Below, one piece after another: positions 11,590 to 22,700 of a stretch of 64,000 nt of DNA. Position numbers and translations under genes: made by a program. The DNA comes from Mesorhabditis belari (Eukaryota > Nematoda > Chromadorea > Rhabditida > Rhabditidae), in assembly GCA_958450365.1 (NCBI GenBank), contig CAUEEP010000289.1:62001-126000 (forward strand), given 5' to 3'. Each line of letters starts with the position of its first letter. Position 1 is the first letter of the stretch. The notes below the pieces were generated by a model, which saw only the letters and a program-made list of their open reading frames with translations, was not told the origin of the DNA and did not search any database.

Positions 11590-11905
11590 GTACGGTTTCC
11601 AAGCTTTGCACAGAAGCTCAACACTCTAATCCCTCACAAGATTTCATCGTCAAATACATTTTCCAACCCCACATCGATAGATTCTAATAAGGGATTTTCG
11701 AGACTTCGAGCAATTTAGGGTGCACTAGGGAATCCGAAATCTGAAAACCGACCTTCCAACGGGAAATACTCATCCTCCAGCCACAAAGCGACTTTCCAGA
11801 GATCTCTTCGATAGTTGATCGCCAGTAGGGAAACAAGAATAATCAGAAAAAGGATTTCTTTGCCCATTTTTTCAACATTTTTCAATTTTTTTACATATCT
11901 GAAAG
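11590..11905 (-). pseudogene. Small membrane protein gene MGKE, displaced copy
   Basis: From an ATG at 11905 the frame reads MGKEILFLIILVSLLAINYR, then RDLWKVALWLEDEYFPLE. This gives a hydrophobic segment of about 15 residues followed by a charged, aromatic tail. A splice-type acceptor (CAACTTTCAG) lies about 30 bases upstream. Copies are at 23728 (+) and 57669 (-). Exons after the first could not be joined with certainty. This copy sits next to gene fragment I, and the block is broken at 10990 and 11590, so it was probably moved by an inversion. The family is not recognised. Confidence 0.45.
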
Positions 11906-11949
11906 TTGAAAATGGAGGAAAAATAGAGGCAAAATCAAATAAATAAAAG

Positions 11950-12560
11950 TCCTGGAACAAAATACTATTACTAGCTCCTGTAAACACTGTAAGAGTACCC
12001 CGCCCATGTGGCACGAACTAGAGGCCGGTGAAGTACTATCACAGTATTTACGGTAAATACACCTGCTGAACGAATTGAAAAGAATGAAATTTATGGCAAA
12101 AAGTCTCCTTAATTATACGAAAGGGCCACGTTTTAGAAAGAGGATTACGGTAGAATGCACACAAAACCATCTTTGGTGGTTCCACTTTTCAAAAAGCTCT
12201 TTTTCATTGCGCTTTTTAGCACTTCACCGACAAAAGACCCTATGTGCACCTGCTCGTAGGTAAGGTGAAGTTTATCACCAGAAATTAAAGATTTAAATTT
12301 TTTAAGATTTAAAAAAACTGAGAAACTCTTCACTGATCTATACAATAAAATCGACGCCTACGATTTTAAAACTATTATAATGCCAAAAAATACGTTAGTT
12401 GCATGTCATACTCTATCAAGCATGGGCGTGTTGAAGGTGAAATTATCAGGATTGGGGAAAACTGCATTATCGCCCCCCACTGAAAAAGTCCCCGCCCTTC
12501 GCACACTACTGTAGGATCGCCCCCTGCCCCCAAATACAATCATCAAGAGTTTTAAGGTAG
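11950..12560 (+). repeat. R1 repeat plus short MITE and C-rich repeat
   Basis: The segment has the short palindromic element (about 11975-12055), then R1 (12060-12300), then the C-rich repeat (12370-12560). The same order and orientation occur at 45720-46400. No conserved coding frame. Confidence 0.65.
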
Positions 12561-13356
12561 AATGTAAATTTGAATTATTGAAAGAGGCAAATTGAACACA
12601 AAAGATTGTCTGAGGTTGTCTGAAGAAGAAATTACGAAGTTTTTTCAAATCTCTTAAAAAGCCAAACGGCAAATTGATGAAAATGCTATAAATATTGCGA
12701 GCTGATAGAGAAAGAGTTGAAAAGTGGAATAGACAAAGTGTGGGCAGGCAAAGATCATTGAGTGAAGTTTGCAGAAGATTGATGATCATTATTTGAAATC
12801 TTTTGCCTTAAGATCTTTCTGAATTTCTTATAATTTATGTAAAATTACAGAAATTCCAATATTTTTTACAATTATTGGGAGTTTTAGCTTGTTAAATTGA
12901 GTAAAAGAAGTAAAAAAAGAATATTCGGAACAGGTAAATTAGATTATGCCATGGAAATTATTTAAAACTAATCTTTAATCTTTAACCTTTAATCTAATAA
13001 GTTTAGGATAAGAAAAACTCTTAAAAGAATAGGTAAAAAGAAAGAGTAAACTCTTGCTTCCGTTGTGAGAATTCGATTCTTTCGACTGATTTTGTTATTA
13101 GATTGGTATCGAAGCAAAAAAACCGATTATTAATTAGAAATTAGAATTTTTCGATGCATTCTATTGTTTCTTAAAATCGTTCCCAAATTATGTAAGCTGA
13201 ATATCGAAAAATAAAATCAATAAATTTACTTTATCATTGTCCTAAATTCTGCATACCAGCAAATTTTGTGAATTCAAAGAATTTTACCATAAGAGACTGG
13301 TGTTGTGTCGATTTTAGCCTTTTCTATCTTTCAATGGCAATAAAGCAATTGAAAAG
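12560..13356. other. Unassigned AT-rich stretch
   Basis: No gene supported. From about 13005 the sequence matches 52255-52660 in the same orientation (AGAATTCGATTCTTTCGA is shared). Nothing else recognised. Confidence 0.5.
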
Positions 13357-13572
13357 TCAGGGCTTTTCCAGAATCCAGGATGAAAAGTTGCAAGGGTAAT
13401 GTTCTGTGGGGATGAAATGAGGAGGGTGGATTTGAGATACGAGCAACTCACTGCTATCTGCTTTCAAGCTCCCATTCTGCTTGTTGAGAAGAAAGTATTT
13501 GGAGAGAAGTGCGAAATGCTTGTCTTTCATCGGCCTCCACATGCTTTTCGCTTTCAAATTAAAATGTTCCAT
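13357..13572 (-). pseudogene. MEHFN gene, diverged copy
   Basis: From an ATG at 13572 the frame begins MEHFNLKAKSMWRPMKDKHF and stays similar to the copy at 41431 for about 45 residues before diverging. As at 41431, the ATG is preceded by an acceptor (CATTTTGCAG) 11 bases upstream. Amino-acid differences are few and mostly conservative over the shared part. The C-terminal part has lost similarity, so this copy is probably decayed. Confidence 0.45.
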
Positions 13573-15140
13573 GATTTGTGTCCCTGCAAAATGTTTGCCT
13601 CTTTGAGATAAACATTTGATATGTACTTGTTTCTTGGGTAAGATTTTAAACTCTTCGCTAATTAGATAAATTTAATTAAAGATAAACTTATTGGTTACTC
13701 TATCGGTGTAACATTATAATTTCCTTAAAAAGTGTGAACTTGCACTACAGTACGATGTTACAGATAGCCCGAAAGCCAGACAGCTTCAAAAAGGTATGCT
13801 GTTCTTGGTTGTTGTCCGACTTAAAGAAGATTTCTACACTTCTCTTCGCATAAACTATCTACCATTCAAGCCAACTATTTCTATTAACTTTTCTACACTT
13901 CTCTTCTTTTCAGTTAAACTTTTTTTACCTGCGAATCACTCTTTATCCTTTGTTTTTGTTTTCTAATGAATTTAAACACTCTTTATCCTTTGGTTTGGTT
14001 TCATCCATCTGTCGAGTTTAAGGGGTTTGAACTGATTTCTCTAACTTGTTTTTGATGTTTTGCGGTCTGCTGATGGAACCTAGTCTTGTTTTCTTGCAAA
14101 ACTAGATGGAAAAAGCCTAAACTAGCTAGGAACAAGAAAGAATATAACATTTCCCTAGAAAACGTCTCTTGCGTTTCCTCTCCCAATCATACTTCTCCGT
14201 GACTTTCTTTACCGATCAAGATCCCCATTCTCAAGCAGGCAATGCATTCTTTCACAGGCTCCCGTCATTTGAATGATTGTCGAAAGAAACGAAATTCTCC
14301 CACGTTTCCATTCTTTTTCCCTCCTTTCCATCGAATTTTTGTACTCTTTACGTTTGGTTCATCTCCACCAAGAATCTATTCTTTTATAAAATGATCATTC
14401 TCAAAGAATTCGTTTTCCTCAAAAGTAAAAATGATTTTAAAGCCACTTTTCAAATCCTCGTTTTCTTCAACCTGAAAAATGAATCGATTTTTTTTTGTTT
14501 CAAGAAATTTCAGGGAAGTTTTGTTGTACCAGCGAAACAGTGTGGTCCGGCTACGAAAAGTTCCAGATTCTCCACTCGGCTCCAACATGGCAACAGATTT
14601 TTTCTCATTTCAAAGAGAAACACAACATTTATCGCGTAAAACAATAATAAATTCAATGATAATATAAATAATAGTAAATAAAAATAATAAATTCAATTAA
14701 TCTGAAAAAATAAGACAACAAAAACTTAAAAAATGAAAAAGAGACGACGACGCGACGCTCCCATCAACTACCTCTAAATGGCGGCGACGTCAATTGGAAT
14801 GCGACGCCGCGCGAGAAAGAACATTTAACAATAAGATAAAATTAAACTTAAAATTTGCGACGGAAAATTCAAATTTAACATGAAAGCATCTCGAAATCAT
14901 TCTTTACTTTTATTTCTTTAAAGTTTCCCGTTTGGAGATGTACAAAACATTTTACAAGCCATTGAATAGGGCTAAATGAATAGCGCGCCTGGCTAAATCA
15001 CGGGCACATCAAGTTAAAGAGCAAAATGATCAAGACCAAGCAGGTGTCCCTTAGCTCCGGGAACTGGCTGAGATCCAGAAAATGGGGGGCTCAGCCCAAA
15101 CCCAAATAGACTTAGTGCGAGGCGCTAGCCGCTAGCCTTC
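13573..15140. other. End of block A, non-coding
   Basis: 13750-14290 matches 41290-40720 inverted. 14520-14960 matches 24420-24920 directly, including CGAAAAGTTCCAGATTCTCC. On the minus strand both copies have a short frame starting MLEPSGESGTFRS (14588 and 24475), but it diverges after about 16 residues. No gene is supported. Confidence 0.5.
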
Positions 15141-15198
15141 ACACTAAGTCCAAGCCTAAGCCAAGCCTAATCCTGAGCCAAGCCAAAGCCAAGCCAAA

Positions 15199-15318
15199 GC
15201 CTAAGCCTAAGCCTAAGCCTAAGCCTAAGCCTAAGCCTAAGCCTAAGCCTAAGCCTAAGCCTAAGCCTGAGCCTAAGCCTAAGCCTAAGCCTAAGCCTGA
15301 GCCTGAGCCTGAGCCTAA
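15199..15318. repeat. Interstitial telomere-type array (GCCTAA)n
   Basis: Twenty consecutive hexamers: 16 are GCCTAA and four are GCCTGA (15265-15270, 15295-15312). The complement is TTAGGC, the telomere repeat of many nematodes. Degenerate units extend to about 15145. Shorter, more degenerate arrays occur at 27195-27245, 27447-27466, 27598-27640, 52985-53048, 54708-54745 and 54868-54930. The last two have the opposite strand orientation. Confidence 0.95.
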
Positions 15319-15344
15319 GCCAACTCACCCTTTGCAAATAGCGA

Positions 15345-15466
15345 TGCAATGGTCTCGCTGCACAGCCAATGATCACCAAAATGACAATTCCGCCGACCAC
15401 CACTCCTCAGATCCATTTCTTGCTTTTTTGCGGCACCTGGGGATTGAGCACAAAATGGTACTCTAA
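15345..15466 (-). pseudogene. Transmembrane exon of a single-pass membrane protein, copy 1
   Basis: The minus strand carries a hydrophobic run [20 protein letters not shown] followed by RYLQR and a GTGAGT donor. That donor opens directly into the TTAGGC array at 15318-15199. The intact paralogous exon is at 53055-53190. Here an extra A in a run near 15425 breaks the frame upstream of the membrane segment. No tail exon follows on the minus side. Confidence 0.5.
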
Positions 15467-15469
15467 GGA

Positions 15470-16690
15470 AAGAGATAGCAGAAAAGCCTTTGATTTACGA
15501 CTGGCCATAATAAACCAATAAGCCATTGTCATTGCTTTTGGCAGATTAGAACAAGGCTAGATTAGGGCCAGAAACAGGTATCAATGGACAGATAAGGTCG
15601 CTCAGGCAGACCAGAGTCTGGTCTGGCCTTCGCCGCTGGGGCTCGGATTCGACCAGACCAACCAGACGTGGCATTCGAGCTGGCTCTAGACCCGGAACTT
15701 TAGAATCCGGTGGTCAATTTCCTATTCCAAAACCTTGAACACACCCGTTTGCGCCTGTCTGGAAACTGGCGCAAAAGTGGGCAATGGTTGCGGTGTGCAC
15801 AAGCCATAATTCGTGCTCACTGCCTCGTTGTTTTGTAAAGAGAAACGACTTCAAGAAAGACTTGCATATGAGATGTAGTTCTCCGTCGCGTTTCTGATGT
15901 TGTTCATCGCCTTTTCGACTGTATTGCTGTTGAGCTCGATTCTCTAGATTGATCGAGGTTATTTTGAAACTTGTGGCTTCTGGTCTACTAGGATTTGGTT
16001 ACCTATAGACTACTCTAGCTGTAACCAGCTTTAGCTCTATCAATAGTCAACTTATGAGTCAGCTCAGGAGGGTTTGGTCAAACAATAGTCAGCTCTGACC
16101 AAACTTGGGCTGACGTCTGGCCTTGGAAATCTCTCTAATGAATACCGATGGCTCGGCGTTGAAGATCACTTAGATGACGATGAAATCCTCGTCGACAACT
16201 CTTTTTATCAAATTTCCCAACCAATTAATATCGTATTTTCCTTTGAGAGGCGTCAATACTGAAAATTTAAAAGTTTATTTAAATTGAAACTCACAGTTAC
16301 TACTCGAGATCTTGAGTACAAGCAGTAGAACAGACTGCACATTTTTCATTGAATGATGGCAAGTTTCCGGGAAATTCGATCGGGAGTCGATAAAATGCTC
16401 AAGAGCCGTTGCTAGGGTTGTGCTAGATTGATATATTATTGCCAAGCTGGCTTGGCAATAAGCTCAGCCAAGCTTAACTTATCATTCTTGGGCCAATAGA
16501 CCAACCGATAGATCAGCCATTATCGAAAGCCAATCAGCTCACTTGGATCTCAAAGCGTTGACGCTACGAACGTTGATGTATTGTTTGAAAGGCGTCACAT
16601 CGCAACCCGTTGCACCAAGGGTAAAGAAATGGCTGAAAAAGGATCGGTTAGATTCCTTGAAGCAAGCTTCTGGTTGCAAGGCCTGGCCTT
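15470..16690. other. Non-coding duplicated stretch between blocks A and B
   Basis: No gene seen. 15970-16030 matches 27255-27310. 16080-16350 matches 27780-28110. 16500-16680 matches 28205-28345 and 28490-28645. These shared pieces show that the region before copy B and the region before copy C derive from the same sequence. Confidence 0.55.
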
Positions 16691-17130
16691 ATCTAATCAC
16701 TATTGATATTGATCTTTATTGATCTAGCGATAATAATCTTTATTGATCACTAAACGCTGAGGCTTATGCCAAATTTTGGCTCCTATAATGTTAAATTACC
16801 CCTTCTACACTAGCTAGACCCTAGCTTTAAAGTCAAAATGTAAAACAAAGAAGTAAATTTTCGCCGACCGCAGCTCCAACACCCGAGCGGGGCTTTAAAT
16901 TCTGCCGATAAACTTCACCTTACCTACGAATATGTGCACAAAAGCGTATTTCGTGGGTGAAGTGCTAACAAGCACAATGGAAAACAGCTTTTTGAAAAGT
17001 GAAATATGTTTTTGTGCACATTCTACCGTAAACCTCTTGATGGCGCGTTCTAAAACGTGCGCCTTTCGTATATTTAACGGAACTTTTTGCCATAAATTTC
17101 ATTCTTTGCAATTGGTTCAGCAGGTGTATG
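16690..17130 (-). repeat. R1 repeat upstream of copy B
   Basis: Same repeat as at 1080-1560, reversed. It ends with AATTGGTTCAGCAGGTGTAT just before the short MITE. Orientation relative to the gene is the same as for copies C and E. Confidence 0.7.
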
Positions 17131-17132
17131 TA

Positions 17133-17209
17133 CCGTAAATACTGTGATAGTACCCCACCGGCCTCTAGTGCGTGCCACATGGGCGGGGTACTCTTACAGT
17201 GTTTACAGG
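17133..17209. mobile_element. Short palindromic MITE derivative upstream of copy B
   Basis: It begins CCGTAAATACTGTGATAGTA after a TA, and ends with the near-inverse TACTCTTACAGTGTTTACAG. Only about 25 bp of unique centre remains. The same element is at about 11975-12055, 30312-30390, 36492-36570, 37192-37270, 42328-42403, 45735-45810 and 50910-50989. The copy at 42328-42403 keeps the cleanest ends, with TA on both sides. It lies 80-90 bp before the start codon here. Confidence 0.75.
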
Positions 17210-17292
17210 AGCTAGTAATAGTATTTTGTTCGGGGACTTTTCCTTTTATTAATTACAATGTTATCTCTGCTGTAATTTTTCATTTAGTGGAG

Positions 17293-19757
17293 ATGTCGGA
17301 AAGTCAAGAGAGCAGCAAGACCCAACCCCAAGATTCAACTCCGGAGCACCAACCATTGTTCCAAAACGACTTCTTGATACAATTGCCAAAGGAGGTTTGT
17401 TAAAGCCTGTGGGAGTAATTGTTTAATGTTAGATTGCTTATCGCATCATCGCCCATTTGACACCGCGCGATTTGATGACATGTGCGGGCGTTTCGCGGAC
17501 GTGGCAACGGATTTGTGAAGATGATCAGACGTGGCGACAGAAATGTTTCAAGAACGGATATGTGGAACTTGATGCGCCAAGGTTTGTTACAGTTTTGAGC
17601 CGATAACATAACAATTAAAAGTACATATCTGATAGATTTATATTAAGCTAGATTTTAAGACTTGTAAAATATAGGACAATAATGTTATTAATTCCAAAGC
17701 AAACAATGATGTAAACCGAGAGAAAACATATGATAATGTTTGTTTAGATGAACTGTTTCATGTTTAGGAAATCGATTGTAAAAAGACTCGTCTTAAATTC
17801 GTTTCTTTAGTTTTCGTTTTCTCGGAGGTTGGGCGGCGAATCGAGCAAATGAGCAATGGGGAATCACAATCTGTTCACATATGGATCTTCAAGAAGCACA
17901 GCAGAATCGACAAGCGCGCGAGATCGCATATGGACAGTTAGTGACCTAACTTGTTGCAAAATGAAGTTTTTTCTAGATGTTATGAGCGTTCGCCGTGGAA
18001 GTCGCTGTACTTGCGAAAGAAGCGAATCATTTCGAATTGGCGATCCCGAGCGTTTCAATCAAGCGCTGTTCTAGAGGTTTGAATAAATGGTTTGACCGAA
18101 AAAATGGTTTCAAGGATGACTTTGATGACGCCATTCCTCTACAAATTCGCCCTGGTCTTATCATTACTGGTTCTCGTGATGATACGTTGCGGGTCTGGAA
18201 TGTTGAAGATGCTCAAGTTTATTTTGTTTAATTGTTATTGTACGCCCGAATTTAGCCTGCTTTTACTCTAACTGGTTATAAGAGTAACCCTTGGTCGCAT
18301 CAAGTGAGCGAAGATCGCAAATACATTGTCTGGTTAGTTAATAGATTATAGCTAGTGCAGTTCATCAGAGTTGCCAATGAAGCTAAAAAGATTCAAACAA
18401 AAATTCTTATGACAACAAATTCTATTGTAATATTTCAGTGGCGGGCAGGATGAGACGGTGCGCGTTTGGTGTGGTCAAACCGGTGCACAGCTTCATGTTT
18501 TGCAGGGACATACGGATGCGATTTCATGCTTGAGTCTACATGGCACAACGTGAGTGATCTGAATTTTCTGCTTTAGTAAAGATCATAATGTTTTAGTCTT
18601 GTTTCTGGATCGTGGGATGAAACGCTCCGTGTCTGGGACATTGTGGACGGGAAATGCCTTCACATTTTGGCTCTCGATGCTAGGGCATGTGTATCAAAGT
18701 TTTAGCGTAAACTAAATTTCAGGTGAGTTTTGTGAAATTTGATGGAGAGCGGGTTGTATCTAGTGGCGGTGATTATACCGTAAACGTTTGTACAGTTACT
18801 AGTGCAATCTATAATATTCTATTAGTTTTGGCGTGTACACACGGGGGAGTGCTTGCACATGTTAAGGGGTCACACGGATATAATCCTTTCACTTTTGGTA
18901 AGCTGAATTTTCAAATTTTGACTTTAATCTCGATTCTGCTTTAGTTTGAGTCACAGCGTGATCTTGTCGTGTCGGGTAGTCGTGACGGAACGATTCGCGT
19001 CTGGGATGTGCAAAGAGGAAGTGGCTTTTACTTGTTGAATATTCTGTTACAATGTCTATATTTGTTTCTTTCAGCATGCATCGCACATCTTGACTTTCTT
19101 CAAGGGTTAAGGTTCGAAGGTTATCGGAACTTTGGGATGCAGCTTCGCGGAAACATTTTGGCCTGCTATTACGACTCGGAAGTTTGGGTATGTTTAATCA
19201 ATCCTATGAAAACTACTTCCATTTCTTTAGGTTTGGGACATTCGTGAGGGTGGCTCATGCCTTCACCACTTACATGGCCGAAATGGTCATACGTCGAACA
19301 TCACTTCATTGCAATTGCTCGACTCCGGACTTTTGGTGACAGGTTCGATGAATGACTCGGTCATGCTCTGGGATGTGGACAAAGGTATGCTGTTTTAAAT
19401 TACCTATAGGACTATAGGACAAAAAGTCCAGACGATAGGCTATAAAATCCGGACTTCAAGTTTTTATCTACACTGGAGTTTATAACTACATAACATGATT
19501 GATTGACGATTCAGGCTTAAAAATATGTTGATAGTTAGTATTCAGTTGTGAATTTTTTATCAACTACGCGAGAATTTTCATTTTTAGGTATCTTTGTTCG
19601 TGATCTCATTCGTCTTCCATTGGTTGACTATCGCTTTTATGATTGGAATCTCGAAGCCTCTGAAACATTACTCGTCTGTGTAATTCGAGTTTGGGAACGC
19701 CTATGGGGATACGAGGCAAAGATCATCTTGATCGATTTTGACGCATCATATCCATAG
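17293..19757 (+). CDS. Copy B: intact SEL-10/FBXW7-like F-box/WD40 protein (500 aa)
   Basis: Predicted SCF substrate receptor. Exons: 17293-17394, 17433-17581, 17811-17936, 17977-18076, 18115-18216, 18256-18332, 18439-18549, 18597-18684, 18723-18785, 18826-18897, 18945-19020, 19075-19187, 19231-19384, 19588-19757. They total 1503 nt with no internal stop. Residues 31-75 are an F-box (QLPKE, then IAYRIIAHLTPRDLM). Residues 128-150 contain [17 protein letters not shown], aligned with the FBXW7 linker. Residues 160-445 give seven WD units ([72 protein letters not shown]). Residues 445-500 match the FBXW7 C-terminal blade and end DFDASYP. Intron 8 starts GC instead of GT, so correct splicing depends on a GC-AG intron. 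One WD unit has FWR where others have VWN. The N-terminus is short, without the long region of FBXW7. Confidence 0.88.
18685..18722 (+). other. Putative GC-AG intron in copy B
   Basis: The intron between exons 8 and 9 reads AGG|GCATGTGTATC...TTTCAG, where copies A and C have AGG|GTATGTG and TGG|GTATGTG. GC-AG introns are a known minority class in nematodes, so this may still splice. If it did not, the frame would be lost at this point. Confidence 0.7.
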
Positions 19758-22700
19758 GTATATTTGTATTTTTGCTCTTTGCCTTATTGTTATTTTCCGA
19801 AGAATTCTGTTGGTATATCCATTCCTCTGAGCTTTCATTGCTAGTCATTTCCTTTCAATGATAACCCACATTTTATATACTTGTCTCTTAATTTTGTGGA
19901 GCTTTAGTCCGTATCGAGTCCTGTGATTCTTTATTTGCTCGATTTTTCAAGATTCAAGAATCTATATCTCACCGGTTTAAATCTAAATAAACTGCATAAG
20001 CAACTGATATTGGCAAAAAAGCAACCCAGGTCAACTGCCAGACTCCCTCAATGAATACGATTCCGCAGATGAAAATTTTCACTCCGCGAAAGCTCTGGCT
20101 TTAGGCCTACAGTTTTCAAATATACGGTGTGCTTTTTGACTTTTGATTGTGCACAGGTTTCAATTAACAGAATCTTGCTTACCATTTTGTTACACGAAAC
20201 TCCAACAAGGGAAGTGCACCCACTTAAGGTGAACTTTTGGATCGAGCTCCAACCAATTCTTTTTATTTTGGTCTTTCAACACTTAACCTTGTTTTATTTT
20301 TATATTTCACGTGGTATCATACTGAATTTTTATATAGAATTCTATAAACAAGAATTCTAGAATAGACTCTCTTTCTTTCTGCTTTCCTAAAAGAAATCGC
20401 CAGCAAAGAGCAGCAAATAGGTGTTGTGAAAGATCGTTTATTCTGTCCTTTTTGGTGGAAGGTAACAACTGTTTTGTTTGTTACTTCACTTTTTATCATC
20501 AGTTTTGAGCTGTGAATGTTCAATCTTTTTCATAAACCTCAATACAAAAAATTCATTGTGATACTTCCTGAAATCGAAAACTAAAACAAATTTGAGTGTT
20601 GGATGGTCAAATAAAAAGAAAAACAAAGGATGGAAATAAACTCAAGCAAAAAATGAAGAAATCGTTTCGTACATAAGCCCTCTACCCACCGCCTTAATTG
20701 AGTGCACTTCCCTTGCTAGTTTACCCTGTTTCTTCGTATTTCTGAGCAAGTTTAAGCGATTTATCGTGCATGTGTAAGTTGTGTAACATACACCACTTAA
20801 ACAGTTTAAATATACTTTATTCATAAAGCGTTAAAAAATATTGAATGCTTACAGCAACCAACGAAGCATGCGAAACTCAAAGCAAAAACATAAGGGTTAG
20901 GTCCTTTATGCCATTTGAGAAAGCGAAAAAGGACTTTGTTTGGCGTAAAGTTAAAGGAAGGGCATTTCAAAGTTGTTCTGTACGAAGTTTAAAAGACCCT
21001 GACCTTGCATTTGACAGAAATTTGGACCTAGTAAGATGAAAAGGGCCTCTCCTGAAAACTGAACGCTGTTCGAAGGAAAAGAAATAAAATGGGGCCAGAT
21101 TGGTCGGGATCGCCAGTTGCCCAAAGTTCGTATTGATTCGCGGCGATTATTAGAACATTCTCATCGTTTTGAAATTGCTTCGGGATGCGAATGATGTCCC
21201 TGGAAATTGTTGAAAATGATCAATTGCAGAATCAAGTATGATTTGGGAGTCACGAGTGATTGTTGAAGTCTGCGATCTGTCGACGATCAACGATTTGAAA
21301 GATGTTCGTGAAATTTGACGATCGATCTTTCCAAAGCTCCTAAGAATTACGATCTGTTGGACTTAATCTGTGATTTTCTCTTTCCCTTCCCCTTCCCCTT
21401 TTCCGCTTTTTCCGCAGAGAAGGATGCCCCTTTGTGATGACACGAGAATCGGTGATAAGCAAGGGAATTTGCGACTTGCACTTATAAATTTTCACTTCCA
21501 ATCACTTATAAATTCTATCAACTTGTTTACGCATCCCGAAAAAAAACTGAAAATTATTCCTTTTCGGATTTCTTTCTCGAAAAATGCCAAAAAATTCCCC
21601 TTGACAATAAATCCCAAAGAAACTCCTCAACTTTTGCCCATTTTGCCCATTTCCTCTTTGTTTTCTTGACACTTCCCCGATTTTCAAGGGCAATATTTCA
21701 TTTCGAAGCAGTTTCGAGTTGAGGAATGACCTTTTCTTTTTCTTTTTCCTATCCAAATCAAGATCAACCCCGAGGGACGTTTATGCTTAAAGAATTTTAC
21801 CAAACTTTTTTTGAACTTTTTACGAATTATGGATGTTATTGGTTAGGAAAATGTTAAGAAATAGAAATTTTTTGCGATTTTTAAAAATTCGAGTTCTGGT
21901 GGGTAAGAGTTTGAACGATTTTCTGCGCTATGGATCCAAAAAGGTATCCTAAAAGCTTTTGCACACTTTTTTGGAATGCACTTGAGCTGAAAAAGTGACT
22001 ATTTTGGTTGTGCGACAGTTTTTTGGAGCCCCGGGGATGCCTGTTGTAGATAACAACAGATAACCGCCCCCACCCCTCCCCTGCCTCCATTTGCTTCAAA
22101 AATGATAAACCATTCCCCTTCCGCTCATCTAGTTCATCGAATTATGCCCCTTTTCGCTTTCTGGCCACCAATTCCACCGCGCACAATTGATGTGTTTATT
22201 ATGCAGCGCTCCTTCCCTTTCCCTTGTCAATTTCTGCCTGAAAATTGAGAAATTTATCCCCCACCGTTAGCCATTCGTCTAGTTGGATGTCACAGTAGCT
22301 TTAAATTTAATTATTTACTTTTAAAGACGATTTTTGAAATTTTAGCCTATCAGGGTTGAAAGAGAGCAAGAGATTTTCTTGAAATTTTTTGATCCTATCG
22401 AGAATCTAAATACTTTTTAGTGGATTCTGGAGCGCATTAAATAATCAGCGCTTAAAAAGAGCATTAAAAAGAACTTTAGAAAGAGCTCTAAAAAGAAATC
22501 TTATTTTGTTGATTGATCGAGAGCGCCGGCGACAGTTGTTTTGATTGAACGATCTCGAGAAGGGCCGATCCGAGATTCGATAGCTTCTTGGGTGTAAAAA
22601 AGTGTGCTCTCTTTTCGAAAAGTTAGTCTAACTATTCCTAGTAACAATTGAATAGGGCTTTCTGTTTTTTTTCGGCTAAATTCGATTGGTATTCGATGGT

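Noticed and set aside
12145..12345. ORFs of 60-130 codons within R1 and the C-rich repeat (also at 36532, 37232, 37446, 45733 and 46145)
   Set aside because: They recur because the repeat recurs, change frame between copies, and cross the MITE and inverted junctions. No splice or conservation pattern supports coding.
15167..15403. A 78-codon minus-strand ORF with long Arg-Leu repeats
   Set aside because: The Arg-Leu run is the translation of the TTAGGC hexamer array. Only the part upstream of the array (the membrane segment) has independent support from a paralogue.
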